DNA from: Myxococcota bacterium
GTDB taxonomy: Bacteria > Myxococcota_A > UBA796
Reading direction: 5' to 3'
Length of the DNA: 46,178 bases
Assembly: GCA_029251165.1 (NCBI GenBank)
Contig: JAQXDW010000053.1
Location: 1 to 46,178 of the forward strand
Notes under the pieces: generated by a model
What the model was told of the DNA's origin: nothing
The model's input: the letters and a program-made list of their open reading frames with translations, nothing else
Databases searched by the model: none
In this document: positions 1 to 8,460 of the stretch, one piece after another
Position numbering within the stretch: the first letter of the stretch is position 1
Layout: each line of letters opens with the position of its first letter
Translations under genes and position numbers: made by a program

Positions 1-2556
1 GAGGCCTGCGAGAAGCCCGACGGCTTCGTGCCGATCGGCAGCGACTGCGACGACACCAACGGTGAAGTCTACCCGTCGGCTCCCGAGCAATGCGACGGCG
101 TCGACAACGACTGCGACGGCGAGATCGACGAAGACCTCACCGAGGTCTGGTACGCGGATGCAGACGGCGACGGGGCGGGCGATCCAGACTCCGGGATCGA
201 GACCTGCGCCCCCGAGCAGGGACTCGTCGAGACCGGCGAGGACTGCGACGACACCAACCCTGCGGCCTTTCCTGGCGGCGAGGAGGTCTGCGACGGGGCG
301 GACAACGACTGCGACGGCGACACCGACGAGGGCGTCACCACCACCCACTACGAGGACGGCGACGGCGACGGCTTCGGCGATCCAGGCTCCACCACCGAGT
401 CCTGTGACCTCCCCACTGGATACGCTGGGGCCGCCGGAGACTGCGACGACGGTGATGCCGCTGTAAACCCAGACGCCACCGAGGTCTGCGACGGCATCGA
501 CAACAACTGCGACGGCGACACCGACACCGACGCCGTGGATCAGGACACCTGGTACGCAGACGCAGACGCAGACGGCTTCGGAGATGCCTCCTCCAGCACC
601 ACCGGCTGCGAGGAGCCCTCCGGCTACGTCTCCGACGACACCGACTGCGACGACACCGAGATCGCCGTCAACCCCGACGCCGATGAGGTCTGCAACGGGG
701 TCGACGACGACTGCAACGGCGACATCGACACCGACGCCATCGATCAGGACACCTACTACGCCGACGCCGACGCCGACGGCTACGGCGGAACCTCAAGCAC
801 CGCCGCGTGCGACCTGCCCAGCGGCTACGCGGACAACAGCGACGACTGCGACGACGGAGAGGCCCTCTCCAATCCCGGCGAGGTCGAGGTCTGCGACAGC
901 ATCGACAACGACTGCGACGGCGACACCGACGAGGGCGTCACCACAACCTACTACCTCGACGACGACGGCGATGGCTTCGGCGGAATCGACTTCAGCCAGG
1001 AGTCCTGTGTCCAGCCCAGCGGCTACGTCGCCGATGCGACCGACTGCGACGATGCTGAGTCGGCGGCGAATCCCGGAGAGGTGGAGGTCTGCGACAGCAT
1101 CGACAATGACTGCGACGGCGACACCGACGAAGACGACGCCACAGATGCCGCGACCTGGTACGAGGACGCCGACGGCGACACCTTCGGCAACGCCTCGGTC
1201 ACCGACATCAGCTGCGATCAGCCGAGCGGCTACGTCTCTGACGACACAGACTGCGACGACTCAGAGTCCTCAGCCTACCCTGGAGCGCCGGAGCTGTACG
1301 ACAACATCGACAACGACTGCGACGGAGAAACCGACGAGGACCTGTGGCAGGGCTCTGGGGCGGACGGCGATCTGGAGGTCACCGACACCACAGACCTCTC
1401 CGCAGACGCCTCCAACAGCCGAACAGAGGCCGACGCCGCGACGTACGTCGTCAGCACAATCTCAGGGACAACCATCACGGTCGGAGAGAGCGCCTCGGGG
1501 CTGTCCGCTGGAGACGAGGTCCTGCTCCTCAACCTCCACGGCAGCGACGACGACCACACCGCAGTCGGGACCTGGGAGTTCGCAATGGTCGACGCAGTCT
1601 CTGGTACCACCATCACCCTGGTGGAGTCGCTGAGCGAGGTGTTCGGAGAGAGCAGCAACGCCGACCTCACCGACCAGACCGTCTCCATCCAGCGAGTGCC
1701 GCACTACGAGGACGTCACCGTGTACGCCGGAGCGCTGCTGACCACGACGCCGTGGGACGGAGAGCGGTATGGCGTGCTGGCCTTCCGGGCAGCGGGAACG
1801 GTAACCATCGAAGACGGCGGCGCGATCTCAACCGACGAGCTCGGCTACTGGGGCGGTGAGACTGGCACCTGCGACAACTGCGATGCGTTTCAGGGAGAGA
1901 GCTACGCCGGTGAGGGCGACGGCGACGAGTACGGAGGCCCATACAACGAGACCATTGGGGCGTACGCAGCAAACTACGGAGGCGGCGGCGCGAACATCAC
2001 CGGCGGCGGCGGTGAACACGCCGGAGGAGCCACCGCTGGCGACTCCTGGAATGGCGGCGGCTACACTGCCCCGGAGGCTGGCGAGATCTACGGCGAGTCC
2101 GACCTCACCACCATCTTCTTTGGCTCAGGCGGCGGCGGAGTCTGGAACGGCGGCACCGACGATCCTGGAGAAGATCCCGGTCCTGGTGGAGACGGCGGCG
2201 GAATCGTCTACATCGGCGCCACAGAGGTCATCGCGGAGGGCTCCGATGCGATCACCGCCATCGGCGGGACCACAGACTACTGGGCGGACGGCTCCTGGAC
2301 CTACGGCGCAGGCGGCGGCGCAGGCGGCAGCATCTACCTCATCGTGGAGAGCCTGGAGGCCACGACCGACTCGCTGAGTGCAGTCGGCGGATACGGCGAG
2401 TCCACCCACACCCGGGTCGGTGGAGACGGTGGAGAGGGCCGGGTGCGCGTCGACTTCACCACCCTCAACGGCTATAGCCTGGGCTCAACCGACGCTGACG
2501 CTGAGCTGGCCGACATCACAGAGCCCGACGCCGACTACAGCGACTCTCCGCAGTGA
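1..2556 (+). CDS. Cys/Asp-repeat surface protein with Gly-rich C-terminal domain (5' partial)
   Basis: The reading frame is open from base 1, so the gene begins upstream of the window; the first in-window GTG (28) is not a convincing start. About seven repeats of roughly 66-68 residues fill the first half. Each has a DCDD...NP...EVCDG.DNDCDGDTDE core followed by a YADADGDGFG segment and a single Cys near a PSGY motif. This matches the 'putative metal-binding' Asp/Cys repeat (Pfam PF11617 type) common in myxobacterial secreted proteins. The dense Asp suggests Ca2+ binding, and the paired Cys suggest disulfides outside the cytoplasm. The last repeat is degenerate, with ELYDN replacing EVCDG. 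After the repeats (from about in-window residue 445) come beta-rich sequence and a Gly-rich region with GGGG and GGDGG runs, probably a beta-helix or adhesin-like fold. No anchor is visible at the C-terminus. The next gene starts 3 bases after the stop, so the two are probably co-transcribed. Confidence 0.85.
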   Translation, partial: EACEKPDGFVPIGSDCDDTNGEVYPSAPEQCDGVDNDCDGEIDEDLTEVWYADADGDGAGDPDSGIETCAPEQGLVETGEDCDDTNPAAFPGGEEVCDGADNDCDGDTDEGVTTTHYEDGDGDGFGDPGSTTESCDLPTGYAGAAGDCDDGDAAVNPDATEVCDGIDNNCDGDTDTDAVDQDTWYADADADGFGDASSSTTGCEEPSGYVSDDTDCDDTEIAVNPDADEVCNGVDDDCNGDIDTDAIDQDTYYADADADGYGGTSSTAACDLPSGYADNSDDCDDGEALSNPGEVEVCDSIDNDCDGDTDEGVTTTYYLDDDGDGFGGIDFSQESCVQPSGYVADATDCDDAESAANPGEVEVCDSIDNDCDGDTDEDDATDAATWYEDADGDTFGNASVTDISCDQPSGYVSDDTDCDDSESSAYPGAPELYDNIDNDCDGETDEDLWQGSGADGDLEVTDTTDLSADASNSRTEADAATYVVSTISGTTITVGESASGLSAGDEVLLLNLHGSDDDHTAVGTWEFAMVDAVSGTTITLVESLSEVFGESSNADLTDQTVSIQRVPHYEDVTVYAGALLTTTPWDGERYGVLAFRAAGTVTIEDGGAISTDELGYWGGETGTCDNCDAFQGESYAGEGDGDEYGGPYNETIGAYAANYGGGGANITGGGGEHAGGATAGDSWNGGGYTAPEAGEIYGESDLTTIFFGSGGGGVWNGGTDDPGEDPGPGGDGGGIVYIGATEVIAEGSDAITAIGGTTDYWADGSWTYGAGGGAGGSIYLIVESLEATTDSLSAVGGYGESTHTRVGGDGGEGRVRVDFTTLNGYSLGSTDADAELADITEPDADYSDSPQ

Positions 2557-2559
2557 GCC

Positions 2560-3006
2560 ATGACCGCACTCCTCCTGACACTCCTCGCCGGCTGTGACGC
2601 CGACTCCGCAAGCCAGTGCAGCCCCAGCGCTGACGCCGGAACCCTCTCCGCCACCCTCGACGGAGAGGCGTGGCTGGGCGAGGGACTCACCTGGCTGTGG
2701 ACCGGCGACAGCGTCCAGCTGACCACCAGCGGCACCGATCGCATCACCGCGGTCGCCCACCGAGACGCCGACGGGCTCTCCGTCGCCGAGCGCATCGACA
2801 GCCTTCCAGTCACCGTCTCACTCGACGACGACGCCGGCTGGGCGCTGCTGTATGAAGGCAGCGAGTCTGCACGCTCGGTCACCGGCACAATCACCATCAC
2901 CGAGTACACCAACGACGAAGCCCTCGTTGGCTGCCTGTCCTTTGAAGCCGACAACGGCGCGCTCGTTGAAGATGGCTCGTTCAGCGCAGCACCTTCTGGA
3001 AGCTGA
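2560..3006 (+). CDS. Small predicted lipoprotein
   Basis: A 148-residue protein beginning MTALLLTLLAGCDAD. The short hydrophobic stretch ends in the lipobox LAGC, so it is probably lipidated at Cys12 and attached to a membrane. The mature part is acidic, beta-rich and has few Cys; segments such as ATLDGEAWLGEGLTW recall small lipoproteins with a 'dG..w' motif, but I do not recognise a family. The ATG lies 3 bases after the stop of the repeat protein upstream, which suggests translational coupling and a shared role at the cell surface. Function unknown. Confidence 0.75.
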   Translation: MTALLLTLLAGCDADSASQCSPSADAGTLSATLDGEAWLGEGLTWLWTGDSVQLTTSGTDRITAVAHRDADGLSVAERIDSLPVTVSLDDDAGWALLYEGSESARSVTGTITITEYTNDEALVGCLSFEADNGALVEDGSFSAAPSGS

Positions 3007-3024
3007 ACAAAATTGCAGTTAGCT

Positions 3025-3052
3025 TAATGTCATTATCGGTCACATTATGACC
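3025..3052. promoter_or_regulatory. Two adjacent palindromes, possible operator upstream of the DUF4132 gene
   Basis: In the AT-rich 69-base gap between 3006 and 3076, TAATG-T-CATTA (3025-3035) is a perfect 5-bp inverted repeat. GGTCA-CATTA-TGACC (3038-3052) is a second one. The hexamer CATTAT also recurs at 3031 and 3043, exactly 12 bases apart. Spacing near one helical turn is what a dimeric repressor or activator would see. No regulator is identified and no -10/-35 pair is clear. Confidence 0.35.
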
Positions 3053-3075
3053 AGACAAGACCATCTCTGACCGAT

Positions 3076-5262
3076 ATGTCAGTGGAGATGAAGCCCCAAC
3101 AGCTGCACCTGAGACTCCCGGCACAGCCGGCCGAGGCCACTGAAGACTCCCTCCCGCCGATCTTGCGGATGCCGCCTTGGCGGATGCCCCGACCGGCCCC
3201 GCTGCCGCCGACTGAGCTGCTCCTGCGCGCACCGTCTGGCACCTGCACCCCGCTGTGGGCTCCGGGTGAGCGCATGCGACACCTCCGTCCAGCCCGTCCG
3301 CACAGCGCACGGCATCTTCGCCGGCTCAAGGCGCTGCTCCGAGCGAAAGCGGGTGCACTCTGGATGCTTGACTACCTCGAGGATGTCATCGCGCTCGATC
3401 TCTGGAGCAGCGCGCCGGAGACCGACTGGGAGCGCCTGCCCGTCGAGGATCTGCTCGCACTGGTTGCACGGTTTGAGGGCGCAGCGCTGCCGGGCCTGCT
3501 GGCTTGCGCCGCTCGGGATCTGTCTGCTGCCACCACAGCCCTTTCCCGGCTGCACTCCGCATGCATCGCACCGCTGATGGCCTCGGCTCTGAACAACCGC
3601 AGCAGCCGGGGTACCGCGCTGAGTTGGCTCCTGCACGACCCCGCACTCTCTGCACTCGGACTCATTCCTGCCGCCGTCAGTCCCGGAAACCGCGCTGCCC
3701 TCTCCGCGCTCCGGCTCTTGGAGCAGCACGACCAGAGCCGCGTCATTCAAAACGCTGCCGCCAGCTATGGCCCGACCGTCAGCGCATGGATCGGTCGCTG
3801 GCTGGCCCGCAGTCCGCTCCTTGACGTCCCGTCACGACGGCCGAAGATGCCCATATTTTGGGCTCCAAAAGACTGTCATCGTCCCACACTGTCTTGTGGC
3901 GCCCCCCTGCCCCTCTCCGCCATTCAGCACCTCGGTGAGATGCTGTGTTTTACCCCTGTCGCACCCGCCTATGCTGGACTCCAGGAGATCCGCAGGTCCT
4001 GCTGCCCAGAGCACATGGATGTCTTCGTCCTGAGTGTATTCCACGCCTGGGAGGCCGCCGGCTGCCCTCCACAGCATGACTGGCCGCTGTGGGCCCTGGG
4101 GCACCTCGGCGGTGACCTCTCGGTGCGACACCTCTCCGCCAGGATTCGCAGCTGGCCCGGTCATGGTGGCGCCAGCCGTGCGGCCAATGCGCTGCAAGTC
4201 CTTGCCATGATCGGCACCCCCCTCGCGCACCTGCACCTCCACCACATCGCTGAGACCACCCGCTACGCCGCCCTGCGTCAGGGTGCCTGGTCGATTCTCT
4301 CCAGGCTGGCCCACCAGCAGCGGGTCAACCTCTCAGACCTCATCGATCGCGATCCCCCTCGGCTCGGGCTCGATGCTCAGGGGCGTCGCATCCTCGACTT
4401 CGGCACCCGTCGGTTCCAGGTTGCCTTCTCAGCAGAACTCCAGCCCCGGGTGCAGGACCAGCGCGGCCGCTCCCTCCGCGCCCTCCCGCGCCCCGGCCGG
4501 CGAGATGTCCTCTGGCAGGCAGAGGCGGCCTGGCAGACCTGGAGGGCCCTGCGCCAGGATGTAAAGACCCTGACCACCACCTGGTCACGCCGGATGGAGC
4601 GGCTGATGTGCAGGGCGCGCAGCCTCCCAGCAGACACCTTTCGCGCCCAGCTCCGCCATCCCATCCTCAGCCACAGCGTCGCTGGCGTCATCTGGAGCGC
4701 AGTCACGACGACTTCAGAGCGTCTGTTCTGCTTTCGCGTCGCAGAGGACTTCACCCTCATCGGTCGTCAGGGAGAGCCCGTCCTGCTGCCCCACGGGGCA
4801 CGCATTGGGATTCCGCACCGGCTTCACCTCTCTGATGAGGCCGCAGACGGCTGGAGTGCTGTGCTCGCGCATGAAGCGATCACGCAGCCCTTTCGGCAGC
4901 TCCATCGCCCGACCTTCACACCCACCCCTGAAGAATCCTCGGCCCCCCAGCTCACCCGGCTCGTTCAGCGCGTCGTTCCCGCAGGGCGGGTGATGGCGCT
5001 GCTGTCCCGTGGCTGGCAGTGGGGCGATGCCACTGAGGCTGGCTTCATCAGCTGCATCCGTCCCATCCATGGGGCACCTTCCGTCGCTGTTCTGCCGCTC
5101 CGGCCCGGGATCGCCCACACCGCGCCTGGTCCGCAGCGCCTCGGTCCGATTGTCCTGAAGCGGACCGATCACCACGGCGATGCCCCCGGCATTCCCGGCC
5201 GACTCTCTCCGCTGCAATTCTCAGAGCTGCTGTGTGACCTGACCGGGCTGCTCGACGCCTAA
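3076..5262 (+). CDS. DUF4132 (MolR/YehF-like) domain protein
   Basis: 728 residues. The last ~250 match the DUF4132 domain found in E. coli MolR/YehF-type proteins. Visible landmarks are RHPILSHSVAGVIW, FRVAEDFTLIGRQGEP, GARIGIPHRLHLSDE, a QPFRQLHRPTF block and a final FSELLCDLTGL. The N-terminal two thirds is Leu/Ala/Arg-rich and helical, probably HEAT-like repeats, with no WGR domain visible. Many DUF4132 proteins exceed 1000 residues, so this is a short member. It has no signal peptide or membrane segment and is probably cytoplasmic. Family function is unsettled despite old annotation as a molybdate regulator. The start ATG at 3076 lacks a good ribosome site; ATG 3088 in the same frame is an alternative. 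It converges with the Sel1 gene, with only 6 bases between stops. Confidence 0.8.
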   Translation: MSVEMKPQQLHLRLPAQPAEATEDSLPPILRMPPWRMPRPAPLPPTELLLRAPSGTCTPLWAPGERMRHLRPARPHSARHLRRLKALLRAKAGALWMLDYLEDVIALDLWSSAPETDWERLPVEDLLALVARFEGAALPGLLACAARDLSAATTALSRLHSACIAPLMASALNNRSSRGTALSWLLHDPALSALGLIPAAVSPGNRAALSALRLLEQHDQSRVIQNAAASYGPTVSAWIGRWLARSPLLDVPSRRPKMPIFWAPKDCHRPTLSCGAPLPLSAIQHLGEMLCFTPVAPAYAGLQEIRRSCCPEHMDVFVLSVFHAWEAAGCPPQHDWPLWALGHLGGDLSVRHLSARIRSWPGHGGASRAANALQVLAMIGTPLAHLHLHHIAETTRYAALRQGAWSILSRLAHQQRVNLSDLIDRDPPRLGLDAQGRRILDFGTRRFQVAFSAELQPRVQDQRGRSLRALPRPGRRDVLWQAEAAWQTWRALRQDVKTLTTTWSRRMERLMCRARSLPADTFRAQLRHPILSHSVAGVIWSAVTTTSERLFCFRVAEDFTLIGRQGEPVLLPHGARIGIPHRLHLSDEAADGWSAVLAHEAITQPFRQLHRPTFTPTPEESSAPQLTRLVQRVVPAGRVMALLSRGWQWGDATEAGFISCIRPIHGAPSVAVLPLRPGIAHTAPGPQRLGPIVLKRTDHHGDAPGIPGRLSPLQFSELLCDLTGLLDA

Positions 5263-5268
5263 GCGGCT

Positions 5269-7410
5269 CTACCGGCAGGTGCTCAAGAGGTTCGCCGTCA
5301 CCAAGGCCTGGAGCTCAGAGCACTGCTCGGTGCTGAGCCGGGTCACCCCGCCGTCGAACTTGCACCGGCTCTCCTGGTTGCGGCGGACCGTCTCTTCCTC
5401 ACGAGAGAACAGCAGCGAGGCCGAACCGCGAGGGTCTTTGGAGAAGCTCTCGTCCCCGGGGAAGGACCGGACCGACTCGCTCTCCGCGTCCCAGACCTCA
5501 TGGTGCTCGATCTCGTGGTCCCAGGCACGCCCTTCGATGTCGACCGCCCAGTAGCTCGCCGCCACCCGCTGGCCCCCCTCGCTGAACGCGTTGCGAAGGT
5601 GAGAGATGGTGGCGGTCTTGGTCTTGCTGCGTCCGAGCAGGAGGGTGATCTGATCGCCACGAACCTCTGCCATCAGACGGTTCTTCTCCGGATCGTCGAT
5701 GTCGAAGGTCCAGACCTGACAGATGTCGGAGTCAAAGCCAGTCTGGATGATCTGCTCGAACCGAGCCCGAAACGCGATGGGCTCTGCCGCAGAGCAGGCC
5801 TCCTCGATTCCCTCTTCGCAGGCCAGCTCATAGGCCGCCAGCGCTGCGACGAAGTCCTGCTCCACGATCACACCGCGCTCATAGAAGGTTCCCAGCCGCC
5901 AGCAGCCCGTGGGATCCTGGAGGTTGCAGGAGCGCTCATAGAGTGCCGCTGCCTGGACCAGATCCTGAGTGAGGCCCTGGGTGCCGGTCTCGTAGACCCT
6001 GCCCAGCACTGTACAGCTCGGACCATAGACGCTGTCGCAGCCGCTCTGAAGGTAGCGGATAGACTCTCGCGAGCTCTTGACCACCCCCTCGCCGATGCGG
6101 AATTTCTCCGCCAGCCTGCCGCAGCTCTCGCCGTAGCCCGACTCACAGGACTTGCGGTACCAGGTCAGCGCCTCGCGCTGGTTGACCGGGACCCCTTTGC
6201 CCTCATCGTACAGGCGACCGAGGTGATGACATCCCGCTCCGCTGCTCCCGTCGCATGCCTGCTTGTAGAGGTCGAAGGCGCGGGTGAGGTTCATGTCGGT
6301 GCCCCAGCGTCCGTCCTCGAACATCTCCGCCATGGTCACGCAGCCCTCGAGGTCACCTGCCCTGCAGCCGCGGTTGACGTATGACAGGCCCAGCCGACGA
6401 TCTTTCTCGACAGCCTTGCCGCCGAGGTACATCCAGCCCAGTCGGGTACAGGCTGGCGCAAAGCCGACCTCGCAGGTGTCGTTGTAGTGCCCCAGCGCGA
6501 TCTCGGCGTCTGCATCGACCCCGAGCCCGAGCTCGTACAGGGTTCCGATGCCGTAGCAGCCCCGAAGATCCCCGGCTTCACAGGCCGTCTGGTACAGACC
6601 CAGCGCGACCAGTGGAGAGCCTGAGACCCCCTCCCCGTCCGCATACAGGCGCCCCAGCTCGTAGCAGGAGGAGATGTGCCGCTCGCTGCAGCCTTGTCCA
6701 TACAGCTCTGCGGCCTTGCTGATGTCCGGAGCAACCCCGAGCCCGTTCTCGTAGGCGGGTGCCATGCGGATGCAGCTCATGACCACACCCTCAGAGCAGG
6801 CCTGCTCATGGTAGGCGAAGGCCTGCTCCGCGCTGGCCTCAACGCCGCGCCCGGCCGCATACAGCTCGCCCATCTGATAGCAGCCCCACCAGTCCTCGCC
6901 CTCGCACCCTTCCAGGATGTAGGCCACGCCCTTCGCCTCGTCTGCGGTCGTCCCGACGCCGGCCATGTACAGCTCGCCGAGCCCGGTACACGCTGGTGCA
7001 TAGAGGTCTTTGGTGCAGGACTTGTTGAAGCTTCGGAAGGCCGCCGTGGGGTTGGAGGCTTCTGCAGAGATCACGCCATCGACCCGGCTCATCGCCCAGC
7101 TTGAGACGGTGCAGGCCAGGGGCTCTCCAGTGCACTTCTTCGCGAAGATCGACTCCACCATGCCCACGTCTCCGCCGGCCTCGCCCTGCCACTCCTCGAA
7201 CTGGCAGGCGATGGTGAATTTTTCCGCACAGGCCGCTTGATAGCGCGCCCCCACCAAGTCACTGTCGTGCAGCAGATCTGGGGTCAAGAGATCGTGCTGA
7301 AACGCCGCGATCGCCAACCTTCGATTCTGGTAGGTGTCCGGCCAGGCGGCCATCAACATCGGAACCGAGGCCACCAGGCCAACAAGCAACATCTTCTTGT
7401 TCTTGCGCAT
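5269..7410 (-). CDS. Secreted Cys-rich Sel1-repeat protein
   Basis: 713 residues beginning MRKNKKMLLVGLVASVPMLMAAW, a basic start and hydrophobic core typical of a signal peptide or N-terminal anchor. At least eleven Sel1-type helical repeats of about 36-40 residues follow, with landmarks such as ACTGLGELY, GCYQMGELY, SCYELGRLY, ACTRLGWMY and GCWRLGTFY. Each repeat carries a conserved pair of Cys, as in Helicobacter cysteine-rich (Hcp) proteins, where the Cys form an intra-repeat disulfide. That fits an extracytoplasmic location. After about residue 555 comes an unrelated ~155-residue C-terminal region with a conserved-looking WTFDIDDPEKN stretch and three late Cys; I do not recognise it. Sel1 proteins act as protein-interaction scaffolds, but no partner is evident. 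A GGAG sits 8 bases before the ATG. The gene is divergent from the PEGA-like gene. Confidence 0.85.
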   Translation of the reverse strand: MRKNKKMLLVGLVASVPMLMAAWPDTYQNRRLAIAAFQHDLLTPDLLHDSDLVGARYQAACAEKFTIACQFEEWQGEAGGDVGMVESIFAKKCTGEPLACTVSSWAMSRVDGVISAEASNPTAAFRSFNKSCTKDLYAPACTGLGELYMAGVGTTADEAKGVAYILEGCEGEDWWGCYQMGELYAAGRGVEASAEQAFAYHEQACSEGVVMSCIRMAPAYENGLGVAPDISKAAELYGQGCSERHISSCYELGRLYADGEGVSGSPLVALGLYQTACEAGDLRGCYGIGTLYELGLGVDADAEIALGHYNDTCEVGFAPACTRLGWMYLGGKAVEKDRRLGLSYVNRGCRAGDLEGCVTMAEMFEDGRWGTDMNLTRAFDLYKQACDGSSGAGCHHLGRLYDEGKGVPVNQREALTWYRKSCESGYGESCGRLAEKFRIGEGVVKSSRESIRYLQSGCDSVYGPSCTVLGRVYETGTQGLTQDLVQAAALYERSCNLQDPTGCWRLGTFYERGVIVEQDFVAALAAYELACEEGIEEACSAAEPIAFRARFEQIIQTGFDSDICQVWTFDIDDPEKNRLMAEVRGDQITLLLGRSKTKTATISHLRNAFSEGGQRVAASYWAVDIEGRAWDHEIEHHEVWDAESESVRSFPGDESFSKDPRGSASLLFSREEETVRRNQESRCKFDGGVTRLSTEQCSELQALVTANLLSTCR

Positions 7411-7515
7411 GCCCGCGCTCCTATCAGCAAATCGCGGAATCTTACCATGCCCCCCCCCCTCAACCGTGTCAACCTGCCGTGCGGGACGAGGTACACTGCT
7501 GATCTGGAGGACCCA
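7411..7515. promoter_or_regulatory. Divergent intergenic region with C10 tract and possible promoter
   Basis: This 105-base gap separates the divergent Sel1 and PEGA-like genes and should hold promoters in both directions. A plausible forward -10 is TACACT at 7491-7496, with a weak -35-like TGTCAA at 7467-7472 (18-base spacer). A run of ten C (7450-7459) lies just upstream. The ribosome site for the forward gene is GGAGG at 7506-7510, 5 bases before ATG 7516. Confidence 0.35.
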
Positions 7516-8460
7516 ATGAGTCTGGCGCTTGCCCTACAGCTCCTGGTCGGTCAGGCCGACGCAGCCTCTCGATTGGTGGTCACAATGGAGCAGTCCGCTG
7601 CCCTGGTGCTGGATGGGGCTGTTCATCCACCGGCGCTTCCCGGCCAGCGGGTCACGCTCAACCACATCGCGCCCGGAGCGCACACCCTGGAGGTTCGAGA
7701 TTCGGCGGGTCAGGTTCTCTACAGCGCCCAGCTCGACATCCCGGACCATGCCACAGTCCAGGCTCGCTGGAGCAGCGTAGGCGGACTGACCTATGAGGGC
7801 GAAGATGCCACCAGCCTTGCCCCGCCGGTCCACACTCCTCCCAGCACCACCAGCCCCTACGCCAACATCGGCTCAGGCTCGGTCACCGTCTCTGGCAGCA
7901 TCTCCGGCATCCCCTCCACGCCGACCACTGTCTCCTCCCCCAGCGACGCCCAGCCGGCTGCCGGTGGCACAGACAGCGTAGAGACCCGCTCCGGGCTCGG
8001 AGAAGCCGCCGGTCAGGTGGTCCAGAACCTCGCCTACAGCGCAGTCCCCGGCGGCAGCATCATCCAGAGCGTCTCTGGCAGCGGGCTGGGTGGCGCGGCC
8101 ATCGGAGCCATCCAGAGCAGAGCCGGCGGTGGTGAGCAAGCCGGAGCGGGTCCAAGCAAGCAGATCATCAAGCCGGACCCCGAGGCCATCCTCGGCGCTG
8201 TGATCTTCTTCCACCGAGGCTCGAGCCCGCTGGATGTCTACGTCGACGGTATGTACCGCGGCCAGCTCGGTCCGGGAGAGCTCGACCGCACGTTCCACAT
8301 CGAGATCGGCCAGCGTCAGGTTGAATTCTGGGTCAACGGCAGCGCGCTGTTTCGCGGAGAGCTCCAGGTCGATCAAGATGTCCCGGTCCAGCTGGAGCTC
8401 AGCGACGTCGCCGCGCCGCGCTCTCCGAACCGCAGCTGGGCATGGGCAGATCGATACTGA
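7516..8460 (+). CDS. Secreted protein with two PEGA-like modules
   Basis: 314 residues. I chose ATG 7516 because a GGAGG ribosome site precedes it and the protein then starts with a clean signal peptide ending VGQADA. The same frame is open further upstream, but over the reverse gene's start. Residues ~18-80 form a beta-rich PEGA-like unit with LDGAVHPPALPGQRVTL and APGAHTLEVRD. A second unit lies at ~228-300, with LDVYVDGMYRGQLGPGE and IEIGQRQVEFWVNG. The linker is Ser/Thr/Pro/Gly-rich with Gly repeats and is probably disordered. PEGA domains are surface-associated beta folds of uncertain role. The 3' end overlaps the sulfatase gene by 19 bases, so it is probably the first gene of the 7516-13104 operon. 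Confidence 0.75.
   Translation: MSLALALQLLVGQADAASRLVVTMEQSAALVLDGAVHPPALPGQRVTLNHIAPGAHTLEVRDSAGQVLYSAQLDIPDHATVQARWSSVGGLTYEGEDATSLAPPVHTPPSTTSPYANIGSGSVTVSGSISGIPSTPTTVSSPSDAQPAAGGTDSVETRSGLGEAAGQVVQNLAYSAVPGGSIIQSVSGSGLGGAAIGAIQSRAGGGEQAGAGPSKQIIKPDPEAILGAVIFFHRGSSPLDVYVDGMYRGQLGPGELDRTFHIEIGQRQVEFWVNGSALFRGELQVDQDVPVQLELSDVAAPRSPNRSWAWADRY

Noticed and set aside
1..1340. Regular repeats at the left end considered as CRISPR or minisatellite
   Set aside because: The period of about 200 bases and the preserved reading frame show protein repeats (Asp/Cys units), not repeat-spacer structure.
3247..3329. Minus-strand frames over the start of the DUF4132 gene
   Set aside because: They lack coding signals, and the plus-strand DUF4132 domain is clear.
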